Under the pieces are notes generated by a model. The model saw only the letters and a list, made by a program, of their open reading frames with translations. It did not search any database and was not told where the DNA came from. Made by a program: the position numbers and the translations under genes. From Plumapathes pennacea (Eukaryota > Cnidaria > Anthozoa > Antipatharia > Myriopathidae): DNA of 64,000 nucleotides. Of this stretch, positions 30,001-40,100 are shown one piece after another (within the stretch, counting starts at the first letter, position 1; every line of letters starts with the position of its first letter). The stretch covers positions 5,602,001 through 5,666,000 of the forward strand of contig OZ038472.1 in assembly GCA_964036295.1 (NCBI GenBank), written 5' to 3'.

Positions 30001-32848
30001 CTGTTAACTTCAATCAATGTGTTCAAACAGGCTAAGTTAAAACGTGTATTCTGTTTTCAGCATTTTATTATAATTTAACATTTTCTTTTCTTTATCGATT
30101 TGGGGAGAAATCTGACAGTGCAGTGCTTGCCATTACCTCATTCCTCAGGGTTCCAACTTCACTCATCAAGCTGTCAATCTTCCTCTCGTAACCACGCATC
30201 TTTCCCTGGACATCTTCCTCCTAAAGATGAAAGTGTACAATGCTTTAGATTGAGCAAATTATTGTTATACAGTATAACCCCTGTAGTCTCTTTTCGTACT
30301 GTTTCCATTTAGTAATTAAATGTAATGTGCAAGAGGTATTCCCCAAAACTGCAATTGGTGTTACGCTGGTCGATTTGCAACAACGATCTGCAATGCCAAT
30401 TTGCTCTAAATTTGCACAATGGCATTGCAAGTTTTTGAATCACTTTCAAAAACTTGCAACGCATTGAAGCACTGCAAACATCGCAAAAAATTGCTCGCAA
30501 TGGGGTGTTACACCTGAAAGATTTTTAGTGCAACATCATATCGTTGCAAATCGTTGTTGCAAATCGACCAGTGTAACACCAGCGCATACATGTACATCAG
30601 TTCATTGCCATCAACTAATTTGGACTGCCTGAATTGCCTCTAAATGAGGTGTTTTGCTAGTTGATGGGTGAGATTTACCAAAATTCAGGCTTGGCTGACT
30701 CTGACAAATGTTAATACACACCATGCTGTTTTTTGGGTCTCTGATTAGGCCAGGTCCAGTGGGAATTATTTTCTTAAATGGTCATTACTGAGATCAGGCA
30801 TGCACAGATAACAACATGGCGGCCTCTTAGTCCCAACCAACATAATTTTTTATGTTAGTTTTAATTTCTTAAAATTATGTGATATTAACATGTATATTTA
30901 GTCACTCACATCAGATGTTGAGAGATCTGCCATTGTCAGGGCACTCCCCCTGGGTGGACTAATCTGCAGCTGGTGTGTATGGCCCTAAATGTATGGGAAT
31001 TAGGTTTCTCTTGAGTATCACAAAACATTATGGCAATTATGGTTTGAACCCAGGAGTGTGAACAGTAGATCAGGGGTGGCAAATGGTAAAATCTGAGACT
31101 CGCCGAGATGCTGAGACCCGTGTTTCAAAATCTGAGACTCCGAGACCACATGGAAAAATTCCTCACAAGACTCCAAGACTGAAATGGGCACACAAAAACA
31201 ATTTTGAGACTCATCACAAAGGCTTCCGAGATTCTGAGACCCGATCAAAAGTTTGTGAGACCCACGATTTTTGAGGTACCATTCGCCACCCCTTAGATTG
31301 GTTGTGATCGTCCAGGTTAGAGTAGTCTCCGGGAAGACTGTTTGGTGACTGACATTTCGACTACCTGAGCAGAAGTCATCTTCAGAGTCTAGTGACTTTG
31401 AAATATGACTTCCACTTAGGGAGTCAAAATGCCAGTCACAAACTTACTGCAACAACAGTCTTCCCAGCTGGAGACTACATGGATTGAACTCTAACCCGGA
31501 CGATCACAAGTTCCAACCTACTGTCAGTACAAAACATTACGCATGATTATCACTCAACCTCATGGTGTATTTAACAATTATTCGCCAAAGTGGAGGTGAA
31601 TAGTGGTGGATATTTACCGAGCTGTTTCAGCAAGGTAAATATCCACCGCTATTCACTGACACTGAGGCGAATAATATTGTTTTAGTATATACCACACAAG
31701 TTTAATAGCCAACTCCCAAGTAGCTATTTTATTTCTGACAAAAGTGGGCAAAAATTGGGCTTGCGCGCCATTTTGTTTTACCGGAATCTGCCGGGAGGTG
31801 AATAGTACTTGATATTCCGAGATTGAGGAGCCAATCAGAGCGTGCGAAAAGCACTATTCACTTGTGTGGTATATACTAATTTAATTTATTATTATTGCCA
31901 TGAAGTTTCAAAGTTTTAACCTCGCATATTAGCACCAGAATTCAGACATTCATTCAACGATACAATACCTGATAAAAAATGTTATTAATAATCAGTGTGT
32001 GTACTGTACATGATTGTATGTAATTCCATAAAACTTGTACCTCAAAAGTTATTGGCCTTTTGGAAGTTTTCCCAGGTGGCGGAATAAATGTTGGTGATGC
32101 AGACTTCTTAGCCTTTCTTTGGCTCTGCAAACAAACATTTTCACAATATCACAAATAACCCTGCATTGCACTAAAGTATATGACCTCTATCATACTTACA
32201 TAGGATTTTCCAAGAGTCCCAGACATTCTGTGTCTGAGCCGTTGCTGCAAATAGGAACACAAAAATATTTAATCGGGGGAAAGACTGCGGTGTGTCCAGC
32301 TACAGACAGTAGCATCACCTGAATAAATAATTCAGATTTCTATTTCTCAGGTATCTTTCTATATATCTAGTGGAGGTGATTGAGGAGTTATCTGGGGGAG
32401 TAGCTGAAACTTAGACTAAATTTAGGCTACATGTAAAAAGGAAGATCAAGTAATAAGTGTAGGAGACAAGCTGCATATGCATGATAGCCTGCATAGCGGC
32501 TCTCCTGGGGCAAGGCAGGGGAGGGGTCCAGTCCGAGCACGAACGGGAGGAGGAACCAGCCCCCCAACCCTTCCCTGGGAGAGCCGCTACGCAGGCTACA
32601 TGCCTGAAGGTTTGGTGCAAGTCTGCTATAAACAGCAATCCACTACTAAAAAATTGTTAGGCCCATAACCTGTATACATATATACATACATGCATGCATG
32701 TCCTTATTTATGGTCTGATCAATATACTGACCTCTACAGCTGTGGGAACCCCTGGCTTTGTCTTCTTCTTCTTCTTGAGATGAACATGCACTGGTGTTTC
32801 TCTGTCTACATGCACATGGACTGGAGACTTCCGACCCTCAGCTGTCAT
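9051..32848 (-). CDS. ODF2: Outer dense fibre protein 2 (cenexin), 29 coding exons
   Basis: ODF2 is a coiled-coil scaffold of sperm-tail outer dense fibres and of mother-centriole distal/subdistal appendages, needed for primary cilia. Exons 5' to 3' on the minus strand: 32732-32848, 32200-32244, 32041-32124, 30910-30984, 30137-30220, 29718-29813, 28920-29011, 28483-28612, 27826-27957, 27413-27487, 25207-25278, 24718-24834, 24079-24150, 23473-23516, 23271-23340, 22876-22964, 22427-22478, 21832-21915, 21614-21652, 21237-21296, 16467-16526, 15035-15139, 12650-12709, 12056-12154, 11128-11228, 10737-10818, 10242-10355, 9651-9743, 9051-9197. Phases join throughout and give 829 residues. Diagnostic blocks are KIDSLMSEVGTLRNE, LVEVEMDGKAA, REMLMQKLDEFERTNKALR, HLQNQLRSKE, ERAAQARITDLETQLSRA and the C-terminal NYVAFLKSSYANVF. 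The N-terminus is short and basic (KKKKKTKPG); the rest is heptad-rich. The start has a strong Kozak context (ACCACCATGA). The weakest exon is 21614-21652. Confidence 0.93.
9198..9650 (-). other. GC-AG intron in ODF2
   Basis: The exon ending at 9651 reads GAC GAG and is followed by GCAAGT, the strong consensus of GC-AG introns. Joining there gives AKDE|TERRYSSKL, which aligns without gaps to the remembered vertebrate SRDDADRRYQSRL. A GT two codons further would add residues and break the frame. The intron contains a (CAA)n microsatellite (9215-9240). Confidence 0.8.
11640..11713. repeat. Hairpin (CTCTCTCTAAGGCGGACAC)
   Basis: The sequence CAGTGAACTCTCTCTAAGGC and its inverted copy GCCTTAGGAGAGAGTTCAGT surround a 25-base loop in an ODF2 intron. 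The CTCTNTAAxxCGGACACC word recurs at 29140-29275, 22676-22710 and 49381-49410. These are probably remains of CAGTNGAACCTCT-type (mariner/pogo) miniature elements. Confidence 0.5.
12896..14252. repeat. Dispersed segment copy 1 (paralogous to 53031-55394)
   Basis: From ACTAGAAATACGATAATCGC to GCATTAGCGTCGTGA this ODF2-intron segment is collinear with 53031-55394, with small differences. It carries a minus-strand basic first exon (13733-14015) and a conserved TTTCCCACGGTCGGCACGTC block (13111-13130). The other copy lies beside a Harbinger transposase remnant, so the whole may be part of a transposon. Copy 1 has no insertion at the site where copy 2 carries a MULE. Confidence 0.75.
13733..14015 (-). 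pseudogene. Basic Arg/Gln-rich repeat exon (copy 1)
   Basis: A minus-strand open exon starts MNLKTGKLETEWSREARLQK and continues with RREQARARRNRETIEQRQ-type repeats. It ends at a donor (CAACAAAG|GTTAGT) at 13732/13733. It is very basic and probably a long helix. Similar E-x-R-Q-x-R-L repeats occur at the N-termini of transposon-encoded (for example Helitron-like) proteins of aquatic animals, which is recalled family knowledge. No downstream exon is found in the rest of the intron, so this is likely an orphan exon. It lies inside ODF2 on the same strand. Confidence 0.45.
14446..14785. mobile_element. Bipartite fold-back element (stem + inverted-repeat body)
   Basis: A stem of about 55 bp (14455-14510 with 14534-14588) has the apex CGAACGAGCG/CTTCGCGAGTGAG. 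Next to it is a body bounded by inverted TTATATTAGACACGAG and CTCGTGTCTATATAA. The element at 48568-48930 has the same plan and the same kind of apex with almost no other sequence in common. It is non-coding and lies in an ODF2 intron. Confidence 0.6.
15990..16184 (+). mobile_element. CCCTTTCACTCCC MITE, copy a
   Basis: An element of about 190 bases starts CCCTTTCACTCCCAAGAGTG and should end CTTGGGAGTGAAAGGGTTAA; here the right end is degraded to GATTGAGTGACAG. Related copies lie at 23067-23160 (partial), 23885-24068, 36106-36276, 56527-56663 (reverse) and 62028-62236. The TTAA-CCCTTT termini suggest a piggyBac-type miniature element (inference). Confidence 0.65.
16245..16288. repeat. Perfect short hairpin GGGTATTATGGGTAA
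   Basis: GGGTATTATGGGTAA and TTACCCATAATACCC are separated by about 12 bases in an ODF2 intron. No transcript context supports a terminator or a miRNA. Confidence 0.5.
17015..17395 (+). repeat. Fold-back family body without stem
   Basis: The element begins ACAATAACACGTCGGTTTCT and is closely similar for about 370 bases to 47397-47770. The latter continues into a long hairpin; this copy stops after the AACCTCGACCAATTAGAAAG block. It shows that the body and the stem are separable modules. Confidence 0.6.
18028..18061. repeat. Poly-A tract
   Basis: A run of about 34 A on the plus strand, in the ODF2 intron that holds LicD copy 4. It lies about 520 bases upstream of LicD copy 4, so it is not its 3' tail. 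Confidence 0.9.
18579..19430 (+). CDS. LicD-family type II membrane transferase-like protein (copy 4), nested in an ODF2 intron
   Basis: This is an intronless 283-residue ORF. The start is set at the ATG at 18579 because GCGAACGATG and the MFRSIRRNGCMK N-terminus line up with copy 2. The frame is open further upstream (a second ATG at 18519), but that extension has no counterpart. It has a hydrophobic anchor at about 13-32, then the conserved LicD block with HSGTLIGAARH and PWEHDGDIEMP. It differs from copies 1-3 at scattered positions (SNLPCDSGAPHKEVG, VVRERKPKALADTLH) and is the most diverged core. It lies on the plus strand inside the 4.7 kb ODF2 intron 16527-21236, opposite to ODF2. Lack of introns and insertion in a host intron fit retroposition or DNA duplication; no adjacent poly-A tail is seen. 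Confidence 0.88.
   Translation: MFRSIRRNGCMKLSVAAFLFVVMFYLLFFNMLLDSPGPEFQCSVPFAYGEMCPKSYTELGGVCEMNSNGAFRCPDIRRKANTTLRQTQLVITRMIRLFDLVARKHGIRYWLHSGTLIGAARHNGSLPWEHDGDIEMPLEDYIKFFKYASKELPDDIFFQNTKSDSNLPCDSGAPHKEVGCYKRPRNPRLRDKKSCYKYCQNHGCKWHDGIQVDIFVMDSSTAAEFPLHEMKFEGFRFPVSNNWLKKLEDEFGRGIMKLPVVRERKPKALADTLHSCEELAVSR
19431..21236. other. ODF2 intron right of LicD copy 4
   Basis: No gene is supported. It holds a poly-C run (20619-20655) and two similar direct words (TTTACATAGCCTGATGCAAACACG at about 20027 and TTACATGGCCTCATGCAAACACG at about 20403). The second is followed by AACCAATCAGAGCGCTCGTTATAAC, a CCAAT-type motif that recurs in the fold-back elements of this window. Confidence 0.5.
20619..20655. 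repeat. Poly-C / C-rich microsatellite
   Basis: A run of 17 or more C followed by ACCCCCCACCCCCCCACC. The minus strand is a G-run that could form a quadruplex and would be transcribed in the ODF2 pre-mRNA. Confidence 0.9.
21640..21812. repeat. GC-rich hairpin abutting an ODF2 exon
   Basis: The stem CCAGAGACATCTCGCTCTCA/GAAGCTCCG pairs with CGGAGCTTCCGAAAGCGAGA/TACCTCTGG. Imperfect pairing continues outward to CACTGTCACACTCTTC and GGAAGTGTGACA. The outer end of the left arm falls inside the predicted 39-base ODF2 exon (21614-21652), so the inverted repeat supplies or overlaps that exon's acceptor. Confidence 0.65.
23885..24068 (+). mobile_element. CCCTTTCACTCCC MITE, copy c
   Basis: A nearly full copy (TTTAACCCTTTCACTCCTAAG to CTTGGGAGTGAAATTCG) whose right end is 10 bases from the ODF2 exon 24079-24150. 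It therefore occupies the space just beyond that exon's donor site. Confidence 0.7.
25911..26136. mobile_element. MITE nested in the OTU transposon
   Basis: GGTGATGTTACACGAGAC at the left and GTCTCGTGTAACATCACC at the right are perfect 18-bp inverted ends. TTTTTAACGACGATTTTT pairing continues inward. It is non-coding and younger than the element it sits in. Confidence 0.75.
26404..26796 (+). CDS. OTU-domain cysteine protease-like exon (partial gene)
   Basis: An open exon starts at the ATG at 26404 (alternative ATG at 26425) and ends at a good donor (GTTCAA|GTGAGT) at 26796. Residues about 80-120 read SALRATGNGDCLFNSASILV then GNESLTRTLRLLVAGELYFN. This is the OTU signature GDGNCLFxAxS, with the Asp and the Cys nucleophile (GDC) present. 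The catalytic His would be in a later exon that I could not find before the transposon ends at 27261. It runs opposite to the host ODF2 gene. It may be a transposon-encoded OTU protease or a captured cellular exon. Vertnin-like OTU proteins look similar. Confidence 0.6.
27541..27621. repeat. A-rich / (GAAA)n tract
   Basis: An AAAGAAAAAG-type low-complexity run in an ODF2 intron. It is T-rich on the transcribed strand. Confidence 0.9.
30356..30584. mobile_element. MITE GGTGTTACGCTGGTCGATTT
   Basis: The inverted ends GGTGTTACGCTGGTCGATTT (then GCAACAACGAT) and AAATCGACCAGTGTAACACC surround about 170 bases rich in TTGCAA words, including a small palindrome TTTTTGAATCACTTTCAAAAA. It is in an ODF2 intron and non-coding. 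Confidence 0.75.
31071..31298. mobile_element. MITE with GAGAC-pentamer interior
   Basis: The ends CAGGGGTGGCAAATGGTA and TACCATTCGCCACCCCTTA are inverted. The interior repeats CTGAGAC/GAGACC about ten times at irregular spacing. The CAGGGGTGGC ends resemble hAT miniature elements. Confidence 0.65.
31305..31513. mobile_element. MITE TTGTGATCGTCCAGGTTAGA
   Basis: The left end TTGTGATCGTCCAGGTTAGA is mirrored at the right by TCTAACCCGGACGATCACAA, with further pairing through AGTCTCCxGGGAAGACTGTT. A partial copy with the right half lies at 38815-38935 in an endophilin-B intron, with the same GACTTCCACTxAGGGAGT core. Confidence 0.7.
31573..31882. mobile_element. Bipartite fold-back element (ATTATTCGCC)
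   Basis: A stem of about 42 bp (31577-31617 with 31632-31675) contains GGTGAATAGTGGTGGATA and a short apex. Beside it is a body bounded by TAGTATATACCACACAAG and CTTGTGTGGTATATACTA that contains GAGCCAATCAGAGCG. The plan matches 14446-14785 and 48568-48930. Confidence 0.6.
32484..32603. mobile_element. TAGCCTGCATAGCGGCTCTC hairpin element
   Basis: TAGCCTGCATAGCGGCTCTC at the left and GAGAGCCGCTACGCAGGCTA at the right, with further CCTGGGGCAAGGCAGGGG/CCAACCCTTCCCTGGG pairing, form a 120-base GC-rich fold-back in the first ODF2 intron. A related half (AGCCTGCGTAGGTGGCGG) occurs at 45176-45194. Confidence 0.7.
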
Positions 32849-34175
32849 GGTGGTTTTGATGACTCCAGATCAACTGTGTATTGACAGAACATTTAGTTAT
32901 TTCCCAAATGATGAAACTTCTAGCCAATAAGAATGATTTGATTGTTTCAATAATTCCATTTAGCAGTGCATGTTTAGGAGTCACAATGTTCATTTGTACA
33001 TGCCAGTCCCCTACACCAGATTCTTTCAAACATTTTTGCCAAGATCATGCATGATTTTCCCGAATCCTGCATCCTGAATCCTGGATCTTTCCAAGATCCC
33101 GTAAAACCTGTCTCCAAGATCTTGACTTGATGAATCTTGGTTGATCTTGCAAGATCTCGTGAAAAGATCTGAGCTGAGGGAGTAATGCCCCACTTGTTCG
33201 ATTTCTTGTGGGGACCTACCGTGATTGTTTCAAATAATTGATGACTATTTTATAACTGTGTATATTTACAGAGGCAGAGAGATCAACTCCACACCAAGGT
33301 ATTTTGTGGTCGAAAGAGCAAGTAGCCTTTAAAATCAGCAAGCAATTTATATTTGCTCGTGCAAAACTCAAATGGCTGATCTGTAGGCATTCTCTGTCGC
33401 ACATAGATGTGTGTCTACTTTCTCTGCAATCTGCAGTACCCGCAAACTAAAAGACTGGGCTTTTCTTTGATGAATTTATAGGATGACTCACAGATAGACA
33501 AATATCAGATGATCAGAGATCTGAATTTCGCGCCCAAACACAGAGTCGATCGACTCTTGCAGAGAAAGTCGAGCACCAACCTCGATGCCCTTCCAGTTTA
33601 GAATCCCCTGGTAGTTCTCTGGTACATCGGGATATGTTTTTTTACCACACTTTGAACAATCAAATCAACAAAACCTCTCGTGCCGCCGATCAAGCCGTTG
33701 CCCGCAACTGGACGCGAAGTGCTGCAAGCTAATTGGCTGAAACGACTTTGAATTTACAAGCCTCGTTTTCGATCCGATTTGTTTACTTGTTTTGTTTATT
33801 TGCCATTTTTAGAACAAAATACCATTTTGTGGGATCGTCTCTATATCGTAAAATCAGTTTATGGGGAAACTGGAAGCATTACTGAAGCAGTTGCAGAGAT
33901 GCAAACCTTGGAGATCTGGCCCCATGGGGGTAGTGGTGGGGATAGGTTTTAGATTTGCCAAAAATAAGGCCTTCTCGCTATCTTATGTCATATCAAGACG
34001 TACTAGCAGCTGACTAGCCTGAGAAGATCAATGTGTTTAAGTTGGGACTAAAAACGAAATAATTCTTGTGCTTGAGCACCGACCGGGTACGATGTACGCA
34101 CGAGAGACTGAGACCGAGTGATCACGAATGCGCATAGCGAGTTTATTTTGGTTTAGAGTGCGCACCTTCATCAAC
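32849..34175. other. Divergent ODF2 / endophilin-B intergenic region
   Basis: This 1.33 kb separates two genes transcribed away from each other, so it must hold both promoters and 5' UTRs. A patch at 33044-33170 repeats AAGATC/GATCTTG words in both orientations. No TATA box is convincing. CpG-containing sequence near 34080-34160 is a plausible start area for endophilin-B. Confidence 0.55.
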
Positions 34176-37100
34176 ATGGCTCTGGAAAAATTCTCGTCTC
34201 TCAACATGGCAGACTTACAAGACTCTATGAAGAAATTTGGTGCTCAAACAGCCACATTTTTCTCACGAGCCAAACAGGTATGAATCAGTGAGCTGGCAGG
34301 AGAAGTTGAATCCTCGCTAACGTGATTGTTTTACTCTCAGTATACAGAAGAACAGCTCGGAAAAACCGAAAAAACCGAATTTGATGCAAGGTTTGAGTCG
34401 CTTCTGGAAAGGGCAGAACGCACCAGGCAATGGACCGAGAAGTTGTTAAAGCACACAGAGGCAGTTGTGCAGCCAAATCCAGGTAATCTATCGCATAGTT
34501 TGCTTTTAAAGGATAGTTTTCAGCGATTTCCAAAGCACAAGACGTTCAGATATTTCTCGATATCGTGTGAAGATTCAAGCGACGATACCCCTTCCATTTT
34601 GTGTTTACCTCATGTAAATTTAATGTAAATGGTATGATAACGACATCGTTTAAACTTCAGGCCTTTCGTGACAAATATCTTTTCCGTAGAAAATATTTAA
34701 TCATATATTTTTTTTCCAGCAAGCAGGCAAACCGTTTTTGCTTTCGTTCTGTGCTTTCCATTATCTGATATTGCAGTCCTCTTGTGGGCGTTTAAAGACA
34801 AGGTTGTTTACTTTATTATGTGGTTGCCGTCGTGGCTTTTAACGTGGTTGATTTTCAGTATCAAATTGATTGCAAAACACTGCTTTTATCATGGCTGCAG
34901 AATTGAAGAAAATGAAATGAAAAACGGAAACTGGATTCTTTCCAGATGATTCACTCGCTCAAAATTCTACAAGAGCATCTTGGTTGCCATGATTGCAGTT
35001 GGCAAAAAAACCATGCTACTGCTGTGAGCCTTCAAAATGCAAAATATTTAGCAGCTCAGACATCTGGGAAAGATAAAGTATGTTACGTACAGTAGGTGTG
35101 CCATTTTAGTAAAATTTGCATGAACAGGTTACATGTACCAGCCTTCAGGATATGACATCATTTATCCATCAACACAAAACCACAACTGGTATTTGTATCT
35201 ATAATATCAACAACACTTGTCCTTATGCGCGGAATACAGTTAGTTAGTACAGTACATGCTTGCAGCCTTCTCAATACCAGCCAGTCGGCATCTCAATGTG
35301 CCTCCCCCTCAAACCCTTTGAGATCATAAACAACAACTTCATGTGACAGCATCATAAAAACAAATGCCGTTTTTTTTTTTTTTTTTTGAAAAGATTCATT
35401 GAGTCCGAATGCACATAAAATTTTATGTCAGGATCAAAGCAAGTGTTTGTTATCAGACCATTTGCTTTAGAAAGAAAGAAAGAAAGAAAGAAAGAATCTA
35501 GATTTTCAAATTTTCCATGCTATTGGCATTTACCCATCCAAAGCATTGGCAGGTGTCTTCCAGAACGTTCAAAGGCTTAGCAGGTGTTTCAGAAGTAAAA
35601 TATTGATGTGAGAAGAAAACATGTGAGCATCTGATACACGATAACAGTTACTGAGCAGCGCCTGTGTTTACCGTACATACAGTACTGAGACCTGACAGTA
35701 TGTGTTGCAAACAAACCATCTAGTGGGTGTGGTACATACTGTCTGTGTATGCAGGTGTTTAGATAAAATGGAGCTCTGAAGAAAGCATAATTTATTTGTG
35801 TGATGTCTGACAGTAAAGTTGTTTTGATACTGACAGTAGAACCTCGCAATCTTGAAGTCTCAAAGAAAGCGAGCATTCAAGATAGCAGGATTCTAGCAAG
35901 GGAATTTTTGCCAAGTTCACTTCCAAGGGAAATCGGATTCTGTTTGAGATATTGGGGAGTTCGAAATAACCAAGTTTTGTAATAGTTCTACTGTAATATT
36001 GGGCATTGAGTAATATCTGCAAAGGCTAACATTGCCCGTGGGTTTCATTTTCCCTTTCACCAAAGCATTGAGCACCCAGTCATTCTTTGATGTCATTGAT
36101 CTGGTGTTCACTCCCAATAGTGATCCACTTCAATTTTCTCCTTCAGTTTCTCAGCTTTTAATACCTTGCTAAGATGAAAGCTGATTAAACTATCAATTCT
36201 CACTACATTACTCATACATTTTACTCTTAAAAGGTTGGGAGAATCTGCATTTTGAGCTTGGGAGTGAAAGGGTTAAGACACATGTGACCTGCACCCCACA
36301 TGCAGCACAAGCCTTCAGAGCAGCTTTTGATCAACTTTCATGACTACAGCACTTGTCATTCATAAAACAAGAAAGGGAAGGGAAATTGGTTTAGGTGTTT
36401 AGTTTCTGAGGAAGCCAAGTTTATGGGTATCTCATTTTCTCTGCAGGTGTCAGATTAGAGGAATTTATGTACAACAAGTTGGAGAAGCAGAAACCCCCTC
36501 GCTTGACCAACAATGAAACATTAGGACATATCATGCATGATGCTGGGAATGATTATGGTCCAGGAACAACTTATGGTAAGCAGTACAGCTACACATCTTG
36601 CGATGTCTTGTATCAAAATGTCTGTTCCTTTGTAAAAGGGATGATTTTAAAGAGACCCTCTCACCGTTGATGCTTTGTGTGTCCATGCTTATATTTACAT
36701 CTGGAGGCCAACTTTCCTAAGGCACCCACATTATGACTGATTAATCTGACTGTCACTGCTTGTTGTATTCAATACACTTTCTGAGTCTGTGCTGTACAAA
36801 AATGGCTGCCGTCAATCACTGAGCACACAAAGCATCTACAGTGAGAGGGTCTCTTTAAGATGTTGGCACACAAAACGAACCAAATGAAGTGACATACACT
36901 GTACAGTGTAATTTGCTGTTTCTGCACCACCAATAGATTAAGGGAAAATTTTGGATAATCCTGGGTTAGCTAATAATATTGAGCTCTGAACAACCGGGCC
37001 CTGGGCTTCACCTGCATTTTGCTGTGCTTCTGTGGTTGTAATGTTTGTCTTTAAACATTTTTTGGTGGTGATTTGATATTTTCAGGAAGTGCCTTGATTA

Positions 37101-40100
37101 AGTGTGGGTATATACAGAAGAAAGTTGGAGAAGCAGAAAGAGACTTCATGACCAAGACAGTGTCACACTATATTCATCCATTAAAGAGTTTCCTGGAGGG
37201 GGACATGAAGACTATTGGAGTATGTATAAAGTAGTATCACTCCTTTAGTTTTCTCATGCAGTTATTTTTGAATTGTACACCATGTAGCATTACTAAATAT
37301 AATGATTTACTGGTCACTGTTGTTTCATTTTAATAGAAAGAGAAGAGAGCCCTCCTTGCCAAAAGACTGGACCTGGATGCTTGTAAAGCAAGGGTCAGGA
37401 AATCACAAACTCCTGAGAAGATGCAGCAAGTAAGTGTAACGTCACTGATCATCATTACATGATAGATTATCAATTCTTTATCGCTTTCAGCAAAATCCAC
37501 ATCAATCAGTAAATAACCTTTATTTATACACAATTTGGAACTGACATTCAACAAAACACTGGTGGGGCCATGTCTTCTATCTAGTAATACTGTAAATGCC
37601 CCCCACCCCTTCTGAGCAAAGAGCTCACTAACTGTAGTCCATATCAGTAATGTTTTAACTGTTGAAATAAAATATTCCTGAAATAATGGGCACACCTACA
37701 TGTACTGTTATTAATATATACATGTACATATACATGAATTGTATGTATGTGCGTAATAGTATATTTTAGGGGCCTGTTCATAACATTTTCCTGTAAGCTG
37801 AAAGTTTACCCTGACAAACAAAAGTTTCTATCTTAGACCAATCAGTCTAGTTCACAACTGAATAAATCAATGCTAAATATTAATATTGTTCTGAATCAAG
37901 TATAAACTGCTTTTTGTTGTTTGCATTTAGTTATGTAAAGCCTTAATCAAACTACCAGCCGGCTGACTAATATTTAATATTTGATGTGCTTTTAAGGTTT
38001 CTTAACATACCCTTTGGTCACAGTAATGTGTTCTTTAAACATTTCCTGCTGTGCATTTCCTCGCTCTGTCTCCTTTTGCTACTTTTCCTGTCTGGCTTCA
38101 GATGTATTCTAGGAACAACTTGCTTCTCTCTTCTGAACTTGACAAGGTGAGTTAGTACCAATCTGTCCTCTTAAGTACTTTTGGTTTCAGTACCTTCTTG
38201 TCTAGTAACTATTCCATCAACTCCCTTGCTTTGGGAAAGTGCATGTAAACCATCTATATATATATATATATATATATATCTTTTTCTCTCTCTCTCTCTC
38301 TTGATGTTCTGTGCTCATTCTGCTTTAAAGCAATAGCACCTGTATGATAATGATAAAATAATTTTCTAAAGTATAACATAAACTTGCATTGATCAACAAA
38401 ATAGCAACCAAGTATAAGCAACTAACTGTATTTGGTTTAACAAGTCACTGGAAATAGTTTGTCATATTTTTTGAGGGTCCAGCTAGCACTAAAACACCAA
38501 TAATAAGTAAATGCTGCCCTAGTCTGAGTAGAGATATACAGTGGCTGTAACAGAGGCATTTTTGCTTCTCATAACAGTTCAATTCTGTTTATCTACTGCA
38601 ACATGAGCCCCTGTAAGCTCCAGTCTCACGATGTCAGGACTAACTGACACACTTCCTTGAAACAAATCTGCCACAGGCATAAAACTACTGTACCTGAACA
38701 TGATTTGCTAGTTTATACTGTTAGTAGTAAATGTATATGTATGCTGTAGCATTGTTGTATCTGCAATCTACAGTGTTGTATAACTAACTTGCACAACGCA
38801 ACTGGGCAAACACCACCATCTAACCAAACCTCTTCACTTGACTCTGAAGATGACTTCCACTCAGGGAGTTGAAACTTCAGTCAAGAACAACAGTCTTCCT
38901 GGAGACTACTCTAACCCAGGCAATCAAAACCAATGTACAACTACACAACTTGAATTTGCTATGTATAGTTTAGACTAGTGTACAGTATTGGGCAATGACA
39001 AGTCGAACTGATTGCACAGCAGAAAACATATTTCTACAATGGTGCCTTGCTGAATACATGCACAGTGCCACAGTACCGGTGGTGCTGTATCATGCTGTAC
39101 CACAAAGGAACTGATCAAATGACTTTCAAAGACAACTGAAGCTGGTTACAAGGAGCTATTGATAATTGACAGCTTTTGCCACAGAAATGTGTATACAGTA
39201 CATAAAATTATAAAGATATTATAGTTATTATTATTATTATTATTATTATTATAATTATTATAATTATTATTATTATTATTATCTTTTATAAACCAGTACT
39301 TAATGTAACGACAGGAGTGTTTTGTATAGTTACATAGTTACTGTAGTTATTGGAAGTGACTTTGTTATGTAGCTCCTTTTTTTTTTTTTTTTTTTTGCAG
39401 CACAGGCAGATGATGTATATAAGCAGTCATCACAACCTGAATCTTTTTATTGTGTTCTTTAGGCTGAAGCAGACTTGCGTGTTGCCCAGGCAGAGTTTGA
39501 CCGACAGTATGAAGTCACAAAACTACTTTTGGATGGAATAAACACTGCTCATGTAAGGGAACAGTTCAATAGACATGAAGTTGTTTAATTGGCAATGATG
39601 TTTTAGCTTTCGGTCTCTAAGTCTCTAGCCGCTAAATGAAAATTTTCATGCCCACACATTTTTTTTTTTAATTTATAGTTTATCATGAACCTGGATTTGA
39701 GATTACTGACTCATCTTAATATGTAACAGGCTATCACAAAATAATATTGAAGAAAATTATATTTTAGAAGAAGCCAAAACAAAATGTACCTTGACAACAT
39801 ATTGTATTCTTATAATTATCATTAGTTGTCACCAAGTTCTGAGGCATGAAATGGTTTGTTCTCTCTCCACAGGCAAATCACTTGAGAGCTCTTCAGAGCT
39901 TTGTTGAAGCCCAGGCACAGCATTTTGCTCAATGCCATCAGTATATGCAGGACTTGCAGAAGCAGTTGGCCAGGTAACAAGTCCTCTTATCAGTTGTTTC
40001 ATCTTACAGTATGCTTGAGCTTACAATAATATTTATTTATTACGTACACGACTTCACATTTTCGAGTGCAAATATGGGCCAAAACGAGTGCAAAGATGGG

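Noticed and set aside
37330-37695. Minus-strand 121-residue ORF
   Set aside because: It overlaps endophilin-B exon 37337-37429 in antisense and the following intron; no motif.
39350-39541. Plus-strand 63-residue ORF around the T-run
   Set aside because: It runs out of frame into endophilin-B exon 39463-39552; the correct exon frame joins in phase with its neighbours.
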